Below are positions 37,060-45,818 of a stretch of 64,000 bases of DNA, piece by piece. The translations under genes were made by a program, and so were the position numbers. The notes under the pieces were generated by a model, which ran no database searches, had not been told where the DNA came from, and was given only the letters and a program-made list of their open reading frames with translations. Location of the stretch: positions 62,001-126,000 of the forward strand of contig NZ_BMDR01000005.1 of NCBI RefSeq assembly GCF_014635885.1, given 5' to 3'. The stretch's first letter is position 1; every line of letters starts with the position of its first letter. The DNA comes from Acinetobacter vivianii (lineage in GTDB: Bacteria > Pseudomonadota > Gammaproteobacteria > Pseudomonadales > Moraxellaceae).

Positions 37060-37998
37060 TTAGACATTAATATTCTGTAAAGACTCACTTGGTGACTGTA
37101 GAATCTGGCTGCCTGCTGCAACGTTATGGGTAAGCCATACATTCCCGCCAATAATTGAACCTTTGCCGATGGTGATGCGCCCCAAAATTGTTGCACCTGC
37201 ATAAATCACCACATGGTCTTCAACAATGGGATGACGGGCATAATCTTTCTTTAAAGCACCATCATCATTCAGTTCAAAGCGTTTTGCTCCGAGTGTGACA
37301 GCCTGATAAATCCGAACATATTCACCAATCACGGACGTCTCTCCGATCACCACACCTGTGCCGTGATCGATAAAGAAACCTTGGCCAATTTGTGCTCCCG
37401 GGTGGATATCAATTCCAGTTGCCGAATGTGCCAGTTCAGAAATAATTCGTGAAAGTAACGGTACGCTGTGATAGAGCTGATGGGCTACGCGGTGATGAAT
37501 AATTGCCAAGATTCCTGGATAACAGAGTAGTACCTCGTCGACGCTGTGCGCTGCAGGATCACCTTCATAGGCCGCACAGACATCTGCATCCAGTAAGCGA
37601 CGAATAGTAGGTAGCGTATTGGCAAAGTCTTGTACGATCGTTTGTGCCAAAACCACTTGCTGTTCATAGAGCAGTCTGTCATTGCTGGAAACGGGAATCT
37701 GTTTGACCCGACTTTTGGCTTCATAATTTAAGGCCAGTTTGACTTGTACAAACAGTTCATTCAGGACACGATCAAGGGTATAAGCAATATAATAATCTTC
37801 GGTTTCCTGACGCAGATCGCTTGGCCCCAGTCGCATTGGAAACAGGATGCCACATAAATCATCCAGAATAGATTTAAGTGCCTCCTTGGAGGGAAGCTCG
37901 CGGCCACCGAATTCTTTAATCCTGTGCTGGCGTTCGCGCCATTCATGGCGTGCTTGCTGTAAGCCCTCGATGACGGGCTTTATTTTCCATTGGCTCAC
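37060..37998 (-). CDS. epsC: Serine O-acetyltransferase (EpsC/CysE type, SrpH-like)
   Basis: The 312-residue enzyme has a helical N-terminal part (about 1-195) and a left-handed beta-helix acyltransferase domain built of hexapeptide repeats. The catalytic area HSATGIDIHPGAQIGQGFFIDHGTGVVIGET is at about 195-225, and the acceptor loop follows. It makes O-acetylserine, the precursor for cysteine. The same partner (SrpH) lies beside the SrpI encapsulin in Synechococcus. It precedes the shell gene by 198 bp on the same strand. It could supply cysteine to the encapsulated desulfurase. The C-terminal tail ends ...QNINV, rather than the usual Ile that binds cysteine synthase. Confidence 0.93.
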   Translation of the reverse strand: MSQWKIKPVIEGLQQARHEWRERQHRIKEFGGRELPSKEALKSILDDLCGILFPMRLGPSDLRQETEDYYIAYTLDRVLNELFVQVKLALNYEAKSRVKQIPVSSNDRLLYEQQVVLAQTIVQDFANTLPTIRRLLDADVCAAYEGDPAAHSVDEVLLCYPGILAIIHHRVAHQLYHSVPLLSRIISELAHSATGIDIHPGAQIGQGFFIDHGTGVVIGETSVIGEYVRIYQAVTLGAKRFELNDDGALKKDYARHPIVEDHVVIYAGATILGRITIGKGSIIGGNVWLTHNVAAGSQILQSPSESLQNINV

Positions 37999-38053
37999 GA
38001 GAATTCCTTAAAATAAGTCTTACAAATCATCAATACGTGTTTAAACAGCCGTC

Positions 38054-38563
38054 TTAATCTTGTAACCAAGGAAGCTGATGGATGCGCCAGCCATTACTTT
38101 GATTACGTTGCTGCTGATCATTTAAATCGCCTTCAAAGCCTTCCAGCACGTTATAAACCTGAGCGAAACCAGCGCTAAACGCGGCGGTTGCAGCCAAAGC
38201 GGAACGTTTTCCACTACGGCAGAGCAACAAGATGGTTTGCTCTTTTCCGACTTTGCTATCGAGTTCTTTGACAAAGCGGGGATTACGATTAAATGACGTG
38301 CCTGTTGCCCATGCAACATGAAGACTTTCAGGAACATAACCGACGAACTTACGTTCTTCTACCGTGCGTACATCGACTAAAACGGCATGGCCGTTTTGAA
38401 CCAGAAACCACGCTTCAGCAGGGGGAATACTCCCTGTAAAATCGAGTTCATTTTCTTCCGCATATTGTTGTGCACGCTGCAATATCTCTTGTGGATCTGT
38501 CGAAAAACCGTGAGAACTGGCGGAAGATTCTACTGTTTGAGCAGAATCAAATTGAGCATTCAT
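38054..38563 (-). CDS. Rhodanese-like sulfurtransferase
   Basis: The 169-residue single-domain rhodanese has VDVRTVEERKFVGYVP and active-site loop CRSGKRSA, with catalytic Cys near residue 125. The ATG at 38563 with AAGG 8 bp upstream is preferred over an upstream in-frame codon. The preceding N-terminus (about 1-50) has a short unstructured part and the helix DPQEILQRAQQYAEENELDF. It would move sulfane sulfur from persulfide to acceptors and fits a role in loading or unloading sulfur from the encapsulin desulfurase. It is the first gene of the leftward sulfur cluster, 55 bp before epsC. Confidence 0.92.
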   Translation of the reverse strand: MNAQFDSAQTVESSASSHGFSTDPQEILQRAQQYAEENELDFTGSIPPAEAWFLVQNGHAVLVDVRTVEERKFVGYVPESLHVAWATGTSFNRNPRFVKELDSKVGKEQTILLLCRSGKRSALAATAAFSAGFAQVYNVLEGFEGDLNDQQQRNQSNGWRIHQLPWLQD

Positions 38564-38985
38564 TGTTATAACCTTTATATTCATCAGCGGGATGATGTTT
38601 TTATCTTAGGCATGTTTTTATATTCAGGAAAATAATCAAAATTTATTTATATATCTACTTTTGATCAATAATCAGATTTTTATGCAGATTATTAATATGA
38701 TTTTTATTACATATCTATGTTGAAATTATTGTTATGAGTTTTAATGCTGTTTTTATTAAAAATAAATATTTTACTTTTCAATTAAAGCCCCGTTTAACTA
38801 TCAGCAACATCTCATGAGAAAATAAAATGAAACAGCATTAAAAACTAAGTGGACGATAAAAACAGCAAAAATTGTTTAAAGCTTATTCTTATCTTTAAAA
38901 AGAATAAGTAACTCACTTTTTCTTATTTTTAATCATATAGCCTCGCGCATACCATAAGCAGATATTGTTGAAAGATCATCTAATT
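38564..38985. promoter_or_regulatory. Divergent control region between rhodanese cluster and tau operon
   Basis: This 422-bp AT-rich spacer must hold promoters for both sulfur units. It contains a perfect 9-bp dyad CTTATTCTT (38882-38890)/AAGAATAAG (38900-38908), the spacing typical of LysR-type regulators such as CysB. It also contains three copies of an AACAGCA element: inverted at 38745-38751, direct at 38831-38837 and direct at 38861-38867. The first two form a 14-bp inverted repeat (38739-38752 with 38830-38843). No ORF is present. Confidence 0.6.
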
Positions 38986-40008
38986 ATGGGCATCAAGAAC
39001 ACCAAGCCGTTAATCGTTACAGCGATCGTCCTTGTGGCGATTGTTGCTTTTATTGTCTATCAAAATCAAAAAGATGCCGCACCCGCACAGTCTAGAAATA
39101 CTAAAGCGGTGGTGATTGCCTATCAGACTGGTATTGATCCAACCAAAGTCGCACAAGCCAACGGTGACTATGAGCGAGAGAGTGGACAGGCGATTCAATG
39201 GCGTAAATTTGATGCGGGTTCAGATGTGGTCAATGCATTGGCATCGGGTGATGTCGTGATTGGCAATATTGGCTCAAGTCCATTGGCGGCTGCAGCCAGC
39301 CGTGATTTACCGATTGAAGTGTTTTTGGTGACAGCAAAATTAGGTGGTTCTGAGGCATTGGTGGTCAGCAACAAATCAGGCATTAAAACGCCGCAGGATT
39401 TGATTGGAAAAACTATCGCTGTGCCATTCGTTTCAACCACACATTACAGCTTATTGTCTGCTTTAAAGCATTGGAATATTGCAGACAATCAGGTCAAGAT
39501 CATCAATTTGCGTCCACCTGAAATTACAGCGGCATGGGAACGTGGTGATATTGATGCGACTTATGTGTGGGAACCAGCTTTAAGCAAAGTCAAAGCCAGT
39601 GGCCATGTTTTAACTGACTCGAAACAGGTCGGTGAATGGGGCGCGCCAACATATGATCTTTGGGTAGTGCGTAAAGACTTTGCCGAGAAAAATCCTGAGT
39701 TCTTGAAAGCATTCGTGAAGACCAGTTTGCAACAGATCGAAGCCTATAACCAAGATCCAAAAGCATTTGAGCAGAATGCCGATCATATCCAGAAAATTGC
39801 TCAATTGACGGGTTCTGATGCCAAAGACATTCCATTATTACTTTCAGGAAATATTTATCTGGATGGTCAGCAGCAGCAAGCGACTTTAGCAGGTGAATTT
39901 GCCAAGAATATTTTTGATACAGCGACTTTCTTAAAAAGTCAGGGCAAGGTCGATCAGGTGAAGCCTGATTATCAGGGCAATGTCACGACTCAATTCTTAC
40001 AGCCATAG
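38986..40008 (+). CDS. tauA: Taurine ABC transporter substrate-binding protein TauA
   Basis: The 340-residue protein closely follows TauA: AYQTGIDPTKVAQANGDYERESG, WRKFDAGSDVVNALASGDVVIGNIGSSPLA, EALVVSNKSGIKTPQDLIGKTIAVPFVSTTHYSLL and WEPALSKVKASGHVLTDSKQVGEWGAPTYDLW. It binds taurine or related sulfonates. The ATG at 38986 gives a hydrophobic N-terminal segment (about 9-26) without a lipobox Cys or clear cleavage site, so it may remain membrane-anchored. The upstream TTG at 38965 is less likely. It is the first gene of tauABCD. Confidence 0.94.
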   Translation: MGIKNTKPLIVTAIVLVAIVAFIVYQNQKDAAPAQSRNTKAVVIAYQTGIDPTKVAQANGDYERESGQAIQWRKFDAGSDVVNALASGDVVIGNIGSSPLAAAASRDLPIEVFLVTAKLGGSEALVVSNKSGIKTPQDLIGKTIAVPFVSTTHYSLLSALKHWNIADNQVKIINLRPPEITAAWERGDIDATYVWEPALSKVKASGHVLTDSKQVGEWGAPTYDLWVVRKDFAEKNPEFLKAFVKTSLQQIEAYNQDPKAFEQNADHIQKIAQLTGSDAKDIPLLLSGNIYLDGQQQQATLAGEFAKNIFDTATFLKSQGKVDQVKPDYQGNVTTQFLQP

Positions 40009-40017
40009 GAGATCGAA

Positions 40018-40809
40018 ATGAGCGTATTAGCTGCTGAGCATCTTCATTTAACTTTTCCAAAGCAGACGGTACCTGTGCTTCAAGATATTAATCTCAAGAT
40101 TGAAGAAGGCACTTTAACTGTGATTTTGGGTGAGTCAGGCTGTGGTAAAACCACTTTGTTAAATATTTTGGCAGGTTTCCAAGCACCGAGTTCAGGCCAG
40201 ATTAAACTGGATCATGAAGTCGTGACTGCGCCTGATGCGCGCCGTGCGGTGGTCTTTCAGGATCATGCATTATTGCCGTGGTTAAATGTCTCGGAAAATA
40301 TTGGTTTTGCTTTGCAGCTTAAGGGCTTAAAAGCGCAAGAGATTCAACAACAGGTCGATGCTATTCTGAAAATTGTGGGTCTAAGCCATGTTGCTCAAGC
40401 CAATATCTGGGAATTGTCAGGTGGCATGAAACAACGTGTCGGTATTGCGCGTGCTTTGATTAGCCACGCAGCTTTTATTTTATTGGATGAGCCTTTTGCA
40501 GCTTTAGATGCTTTTACTCGTGAAACCATGCAGCAGTTGGTTCTGGATTTGTGGATTGAGCAAAATAAATCGTTCTTCCTGATCACGCATGACATTGAAG
40601 AAGCTTTGTTGTTGAGTAATCAACTGGTGTTGATGACAGCTCGACCGGGCAAGATTGTGGAAACGTTAAAGCTGGATTTTGCAGATCGTTATAAGCAGGG
40701 CGAATCGATTCGAGCAATTAAATCCGATCCGCAATTTATTCAATTGCGTGAACAACTGTTTGAACGTTTACGTGTGCAGAAACAGGCAGGGCATGAGGTG
40801 GCTGTATGA
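40018..40809 (+). CDS. tauB: Taurine ABC transporter ATPase TauB
   Basis: The 263-residue ABC ATPase has Walker A GESGCGKTT (about 38-46), Q-loop FQDHALLPWLNV, signature LSGGMKQRVGIARAL, Walker B FILLDEPFAALD and the H-loop LITHDIEEAL. This is the nitrate/sulfonate/taurine subgroup. It starts 9 bp after tauA and overlaps tauC by 4 bp. Confidence 0.95.
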   Translation: MSVLAAEHLHLTFPKQTVPVLQDINLKIEEGTLTVILGESGCGKTTLLNILAGFQAPSSGQIKLDHEVVTAPDARRAVVFQDHALLPWLNVSENIGFALQLKGLKAQEIQQQVDAILKIVGLSHVAQANIWELSGGMKQRVGIARALISHAAFILLDEPFAALDAFTRETMQQLVLDLWIEQNKSFFLITHDIEEALLLSNQLVLMTARPGKIVETLKLDFADRYKQGESIRAIKSDPQFIQLREQLFERLRVQKQAGHEVAV

Positions 40810-41684
40810 CGGGTCAAGCTAAAAATACAGCCTATGAAGTGACCAAGCCAGTTGCACTTCAAGCATCGGATAAACAATCGGCTTCAGTTTTGAATGCATT
40901 AGGTGGATTTATTGCTCGCCATCGTAGCTTGGTATTGAGTTTATCGAGCGTATTGAGTGTCTTGATCATTTGGTACCTGATCACTGCATTAAAAATTGTT
41001 CCAAGTTTATTTCTGCCGAGTCCACAAGCCGTATGGCAAAAGTTCCTTGAAGTCAGCCAGCAAGGCTTTATGAAAGCGACCTTATGGCAGCACTTGGCAG
41101 CGAGTATTTCACGCGTCTTGCTGGCACTTGTTGCAGCGATTGCGATTGGCGTGCCTTTAGGTTTGTGGATGGGGCTGAATAAATGGGTTCGTGCAGTGCT
41201 TGATCCTTTGGTTGAGTTGTTGCGTCCAATTCCACCGTTAGCGTATTTGCCATTATTGGTGATCTGGTTCGGGATTGGTGAAACCACCAAAGTGCTTTTG
41301 ATTTTCTTCTCCATTCTTGCACCAGTGATTATCAGTAGTACGCATGGGGTGCTGAGTCATCAGCTTAATCGTGAACGTGCAGCCTTATCATTGGGCGCAA
41401 GTCAGTCACAGGTATTTTGGCATGTGATTTTACCGACCGCATTACCGCATATTTTAACGGGTATTCGTATTGGTTTAGGTGTCGGTTGGTCAACATTGGT
41501 GGCTTCAGAATTAGTCGCGGCAGATCGTGGTATTGGTTTTATGGTGCAGTCGGCGGCGCAGTTCCTGATTACGGATACCGTCGTGCTTGGCATTATTGTG
41601 ATTGCGATTGTCGCAGTCAGTTTTGAATTATTCTTGCGTTGGTTACAGAAGCAATTATCTCCTTGGTATGGTCAACAGCTGTAA
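40806..41684 (+). CDS. tauC: Taurine ABC transporter permease TauC
   Basis: The 292-residue permease has an N-terminal cytoplasmic extension (about 1-45) and about six transmembrane helices. The EAA-type coupling loop reads ERAALSLGASQSQVFWHVILPTALPHILTGIRIGLG. The opening of the membrane part (LFLPSPQAVWQKF) and PIPPLAYLPLLVIWFGIGETTKV match TauC/SsuC. It overlaps tauB by 4 bp and is followed by tauD after 30 bp. Confidence 0.95.
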   Translation: MTGQAKNTAYEVTKPVALQASDKQSASVLNALGGFIARHRSLVLSLSSVLSVLIIWYLITALKIVPSLFLPSPQAVWQKFLEVSQQGFMKATLWQHLAASISRVLLALVAAIAIGVPLGLWMGLNKWVRAVLDPLVELLRPIPPLAYLPLLVIWFGIGETTKVLLIFFSILAPVIISSTHGVLSHQLNRERAALSLGASQSQVFWHVILPTALPHILTGIRIGLGVGWSTLVASELVAADRGIGFMVQSAAQFLITDTVVLGIIVIAIVAVSFELFLRWLQKQLSPWYGQQL

Positions 41685-41714
41685 GTGCAAATGGTAAAGA
41701 TGAGAGAGTTAGAG

Positions 41715-42560
41715 ATGACGTTAAATATTGAAATGATTAAACCAACAATCGGTGCAATTATTCACGATGTTGATTTAAACACGGCTGATGAACATACCAC
41801 ACAACAAATTCAACAAGCATTGCTTGATCATCATGTCATTTTCTTTCGCAATCAGCAGCTAGCACCACACGCGCAAGCTGAATTGGCACGTAGTTTTGGT
41901 TCTTTGCATATTCATCCGATCTATCCATCAGTTGCCAATGTACCTGAAATCATTGTACTGGACAGCTGGAAACAGGATTTACGTGACAATGAGCTTTGGC
42001 ATACCGATGTGACCTTTAGCCAGAAGCCGCCATTGGGCTGTGTATTGCAAGCGATTAAAATCCCACCTGTAGGTGGTGATACGTTATGGTCGAGTGGGGC
42101 TGCTGCATTTGCTGCACTTGATCAAGATTTGCAGCAGAAGTTAAAGGGCTTAACCGCAACGCATGATATTCGTCAATCTTTCCCGATTGAGCGTTTTGCA
42201 CATAATGATGTTGAGCGTCAAAAGCTAGAAGAAACGTTTAAGCGTAATCCACCTGTTGTTCATCCTGTGGTGAGAACGCACCCAGTTACAGGTCAGCCGA
42301 TTTTGTTCGTGAGCGAAGGGTTCACCACGCGTATTAATGAGCTGGATGAGACTGAAAGCGCTGAGTTGTTGCAGTATCTATTTGCACATGCCACCAATGA
42401 GCAGTTCCATTTGCGTTGGCAATGGCAAGCGGGTGATGTGGCGATTTGGGATAATCGTTGTACGCAGCATAAGGCTTTATTTGATTATGGTGATGCGCAT
42501 CGAATTATGCATCGTGCTACGATTAATGGTGATGTGCCGTTTTATCAAGCAGCAAGTTAA
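41715..42560 (+). CDS. tauD: Taurine dioxygenase TauD
   Basis: The 281-residue Fe(II)/2-oxoglutarate dioxygenase releases sulfite and aminoacetaldehyde from taurine. The iron facial triad is visible as WHTDVTF (His and Asp) and TQHKALFDYG (His). The 2-oxoglutarate-binding Arg is in RIMHRATINGD. LHIHPIYPSVANVPEIIVLD and VVHPVVRTHPVTG match E. coli TauD. The ATG at 41715 aligns with the family start; ATGs upstream at 41691 and 41700 in the same frame are alternatives. It is the last tau gene and makes this operon a source of sulfite for cysteine synthesis. Confidence 0.95.
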   Translation: MTLNIEMIKPTIGAIIHDVDLNTADEHTTQQIQQALLDHHVIFFRNQQLAPHAQAELARSFGSLHIHPIYPSVANVPEIIVLDSWKQDLRDNELWHTDVTFSQKPPLGCVLQAIKIPPVGGDTLWSSGAAAFAALDQDLQQKLKGLTATHDIRQSFPIERFAHNDVERQKLEETFKRNPPVVHPVVRTHPVTGQPILFVSEGFTTRINELDETESAELLQYLFAHATNEQFHLRWQWQAGDVAIWDNRCTQHKALFDYGDAHRIMHRATINGDVPFYQAAS

Positions 42561-42601
42561 TATTTAGTTTTGATAAAAAGCTTTGGGAAAATCCTGAGAT
42601 T

Positions 42602-42655
42602 TTTTATTTTATAGTTTGATCCTTTCGGTTTTATTTTATAATTTGATCGCTTCGG
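42602..42655. repeat. Two-copy 27-bp tandem repeat
   Basis: Two adjacent copies of an AT-rich 27-bp unit of form TTTTATTTTATA(G/A)TTTGATC(C/G) followed by (T/C)TTCGG occupy 42602-42628 and 42629-42655, differing at about three positions. They follow tauD and precede the dispersed repeat. No gene is present between 42561 and 42911. Confidence 0.75.
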
Positions 42656-42657
42656 TG

Positions 42658-42735
42658 GAATCTTACAGAGATCTCATCCTATTTTAGGATTTGCCTTCGG
42701 CTGGAGTTACTTTTTTGAAAAAGTAACCAAAAACT
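42658..42735. repeat. Dispersed repeat, copy 1 (with short internal hairpin)
   Basis: The stretch with CCTATTTTAGGAT, GCCTTCGGCTGG and GTTACTTTTTTGAAAAAGTAAC is matched in degenerate form at 47158-47240. GTTACTTTTT/AAAAAGTAAC is an internal inverted repeat. I recall similar sequences scattered between genes in Acinetobacter, which would make it an intergenic repeat family. Confidence 0.55.
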
Positions 42736-42737
42736 TT

Positions 42738-42826
42738 GTCATCCACAAAACCTGTTTACTTCCAACATCTCTTTAAATTAATCGCAGAAATAGCATTTGA
42801 TTAATCTCACGCAGGTTGTGGATGAC
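42738..42826. repeat. Long imperfect palindrome after tauD
   Basis: The left arm GTCATCCACAAAACCTG (42738-42754) pairs with the right arm CAGGTTGTGGATGAC (42812-42826) over 15 bp with a two-base bulge. ATTAAT sequences inside can extend the structure. It could fold into one large hairpin, like a MITE-type or REP-type element. No coding sequence is inside. Confidence 0.65.
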
Positions 42827-42911
42827 GTGTAGCACCAGTGATTCCAGAGAGAAGTTCTTTATACAATGGTGGATAGCACCAATTAATTAATCCAGAATTT
42901 TCAAAGTATAT

Positions 42912-43952
42912 TTAATTAAGATGAGCCTCTTGTTTATAAACCGAAGGGGCTTGTCCTGTCCAACGTTTAAAGGCACGTCGGAATTCACGTAATTCACTAA
43001 AACCCAATTGCAGGCTAATCTCACTCATGGACAGGTTCTGTTCAATAAGCTGCTTGGCCTTACGTTCCAGTACATTTTGTCGAATTTTTTGAAAACTCAG
43101 TCCTTCCAATAATAATTGCCGTCTTAGATGACGTTCACTAATACGTAAATGCTCAGCAGCATGTTGCATCTCGAAACGTTCAGGTAACTGCTGTTCAATC
43201 AAATGATGGAGTAAATGCACATAACTGACCTGATTGAGCTGATCAATTTCTTTTAGGGCCTGCTCACAGATTTGGATGGCAGTTGCATAGTTGGCTGGGC
43301 TGTAATTCTTTAAGCCACGTTGCAACATGCTGGTATTAAAGCGGATGATATTTTTAGAACTGTTAAATTGAATCGGACAGCCAAAGATATTTTTATATTG
43401 TTCTTGATATTGGTTAGGGAAATAGCTGAGTTCAAGACTAATCACATCATCATGATCGCCCAGCATCGCGTTTAAACAGGTGATGATGCTGCTAAATAAT
43501 TCATCGTGGAAAAAAGCTTTCAGATCATCACAGGGATGAGACTCAATCACTTCCAGCTCACAGGCATCCGCTTGGAGACTAAAGTTGAGGTTGAGCACGC
43601 TGCCAGAAATACGATGGTAACGCAGCGCAATGTCTAAAGCATCGGCCACGGTTTTGCATGATTGCATGGCAAAACCTAAAATTCCCATTGAAATCAAACC
43701 TTCACTACTGCCAAGTTTTAAGCCGAGGTCGGGTTGTTGATAGGCTGCAATGGCCTGACGTACAACCTCACAAAGCTGGGGAAAACGAACCACGCCTTGG
43801 GTTTGCTGAATTTGAGCGATATCCAGACCAGAGTCTTGAAACCAGGCGGCATATTCCCAATGCTGTTGTTCAGCGTAGTGGATCAGACTGGCTAAAATCG
43901 TGGGTGGAATAAACTGTTGTTGGTCATTTTTATAGATGCTGTGTTTAGGCAT
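42912..43952 (-). CDS. AraC-family transcriptional regulator (OruR/SphR type)
   Basis: The 346-residue regulator has an N-terminal arabinose-binding-like domain (about 20-200: GLKLGSSEGLISMGILGFAMQSCKTVADAL) and a C-terminal AraC double HTH (about 240-340). The HTH region has MQHAAEHLRISERHLRRQLLLEGLSF and MSEISLQLGFSELREFRRAFKRWTG. The ATG at 43952 begins MPKHSIYK. It is divergent from the ceramidase-family gene, and the Pseudomonas regulator SphR, which controls a neutral ceramidase with sphingosine, is the obvious comparison. The inducer here is unknown. Confidence 0.9.
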   Translation of the reverse strand: MPKHSIYKNDQQQFIPPTILASLIHYAEQQHWEYAAWFQDSGLDIAQIQQTQGVVRFPQLCEVVRQAIAAYQQPDLGLKLGSSEGLISMGILGFAMQSCKTVADALDIALRYHRISGSVLNLNFSLQADACELEVIESHPCDDLKAFFHDELFSSIITCLNAMLGDHDDVISLELSYFPNQYQEQYKNIFGCPIQFNSSKNIIRFNTSMLQRGLKNYSPANYATAIQICEQALKEIDQLNQVSYVHLLHHLIEQQLPERFEMQHAAEHLRISERHLRRQLLLEGLSFQKIRQNVLERKAKQLIEQNLSMSEISLQLGFSELREFRRAFKRWTGQAPSVYKQEAHLN

Positions 43953-44069
43953 AAGTCCGTTTTGCCCCCCAAGAAAAGTTCCTTTAACCCTGTTGGGTAT
44001 CGCATAATTTTGATTAACTTTCAACAGGCTTAAGACAGCTAGAAAAAGAATTTTAAAAGGAAAGCACCA

Positions 44070-45818
44070 ATGTATCAGGTGGGTAGGGATAAAAAGGAAA
44101 TTAAAATAACGCCTAAAGGCTATGCCATGTTTGGTTATGGGCAATGGTCTCATCGTGCTTATGAGCAACGTACAGCTTTATATGCCCGAAGTGTGAGTAT
44201 TGTCGATCAATACCACAATCGACTGCTGATCTGTTGTCTGGATTTAGGCTGTATTACCCATGCCATGCGTAGCCAAACAGTCGCGCAATTAACTGAACGA
44301 TTAGGCTCAACATTTGATGAAAATCAATTGGTGTTAACAGCAACGCATACCCATTCAGGGCCAGGCGGTTGTGCGCATGAAGCTTTGTATAATCTGCCGA
44401 CACCGGGTTTTGTACCTGAACATTTAAATGCAATTGTTGAAGCGATTGTACTGAGCATTGAACATGCGATTGCCGTAGAACAACCCACGGAAGTTTTTAC
44501 CAGCACACAGCATTTTCCCGAACAGATACCTGTCGCATGGAATCGTTCAATTAAAGCCTATAATCGAAATCTAGAGGTAAGACTACATTCCGGAGCTGAA
44601 ACGCATTTGGCTCTAAATCGGGAAATGCAGCTGATAGGTTTTTACCGCGAGCAGAAATTACAGTCCTTTATTTCTTTCTTTGGTGTACATGCCACCTGTT
44701 TGGGAAATACCTTAAAAGCATATGATGGTGATAATAAAGGTTATGCGGCTGCATTTTCAGAGCAGGCTTTAATCCAACAAGGCATCCAAAATCCTGTAGC
44801 AATTTTTGCCCAAGCCACAGCAGGGGATGTATCGCCGCATTTTCATGGTAAAGATCAGCTCAAACTTCGTCATCAGATTAAAGGTGAGCAGGAGTATCAA
44901 TACGCACAACAAAATGGACGTTATCAAAGTGAATTGGCTTTGACAGCTTTACAGCAGGATATTTCTAAAAATCTGGAAAAAGTTGAAGGCAAGATTGATG
45001 CCGTTTTGTCCTATGTCGATCTGAGTAATATTGAAATCCCTGTAGATCTAGCAAATGGGCAGCATAATGCAAAAACCAGCCAACCTTGTCATGGCACGGC
45101 ATTTTTTGCAGGCACACCTGTCGATGGTTTAGGTGCACCCAAACCATTCATTATGGGGATGCAATTTTTAGCGGATCAACTGCGTAAACACAGACTTAAA
45201 AATCCTGATTCAGCAGATTTTATTGCCAATCAGCAGTTGTATGCTTCACAAGGACCAAAGCAGATTGTATTGGAAGCAGGCGCTAAAAAGATTTTAGGCC
45301 AGCCGATTGGCTTTCCACCCAGTATTCTTGATCCATTGATTGCCGAGATGAATCGACAAGTTAAAGCGGGGGCGATTCAAGACAGTCCTTTAGTGCCGAG
45401 CGTTGTTCCCTTACAAATTGTGCGATTAGGGTCTTTGGCACTGATATGTTGTCCGGGAGAATTTACTACGATTGCAGGGCAACGTGTTATCGCTACAGTG
45501 AAACAGACGGTTGCTGCACAGACTTCAATTGAAAAAGTTTGGTTCGCTTCATACTGCAATGATTATATGGGTTATGTCACCACCTATGAGGAATATCAAG
45601 AACAGGCCTATGAGGGCGGACATACCTTATTCGGGCAATGGACTTTAGCTGCCTGTCAAAGCAAATTCAAAGATTTAGCAGAACAATTATTATTAGAAAA
45701 ACATAAACGTCATTACGATGAAATGACACGTCCACAACCCATTCCAAAACAAGAACTCGCAAAACGTACGAATCATGGCAACTTAAAAACTGCCGTCAGC
45801 CAAGGAGAGGCAGTATGA
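44070..45818 (+). CDS. Neutral/alkaline ceramidase-family protein, cytoplasmic
   Basis: The 582-residue protein has the neutral ceramidase N-terminal domain signatures GYAMFGYGQWSH, ATHTHSGPGGCAHEALY (zinc His motif), FFGVHATCLGN and QATAGDVSPHFHG, which resembles the active-site region. Ceramidases hydrolyse ceramide to sphingosine and fatty acid. Unlike secreted bacterial ceramidases there is no signal peptide. The C-terminal Ig-like domain of true ceramidases is short or absent, since the family usually has about 650-700 residues. The substrate could thus be a different N-acyl or lactone compound. Strong Shine-Dalgarno AAAGGAAAG precedes it. It overlaps the oxidase gene by 4 bp. Confidence 0.85.
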   Translation: MYQVGRDKKEIKITPKGYAMFGYGQWSHRAYEQRTALYARSVSIVDQYHNRLLICCLDLGCITHAMRSQTVAQLTERLGSTFDENQLVLTATHTHSGPGGCAHEALYNLPTPGFVPEHLNAIVEAIVLSIEHAIAVEQPTEVFTSTQHFPEQIPVAWNRSIKAYNRNLEVRLHSGAETHLALNREMQLIGFYREQKLQSFISFFGVHATCLGNTLKAYDGDNKGYAAAFSEQALIQQGIQNPVAIFAQATAGDVSPHFHGKDQLKLRHQIKGEQEYQYAQQNGRYQSELALTALQQDISKNLEKVEGKIDAVLSYVDLSNIEIPVDLANGQHNAKTSQPCHGTAFFAGTPVDGLGAPKPFIMGMQFLADQLRKHRLKNPDSADFIANQQLYASQGPKQIVLEAGAKKILGQPIGFPPSILDPLIAEMNRQVKAGAIQDSPLVPSVVPLQIVRLGSLALICCPGEFTTIAGQRVIATVKQTVAAQTSIEKVWFASYCNDYMGYVTTYEEYQEQAYEGGHTLFGQWTLAACQSKFKDLAEQLLLEKHKRHYDEMTRPQPIPKQELAKRTNHGNLKTAVSQGEAV

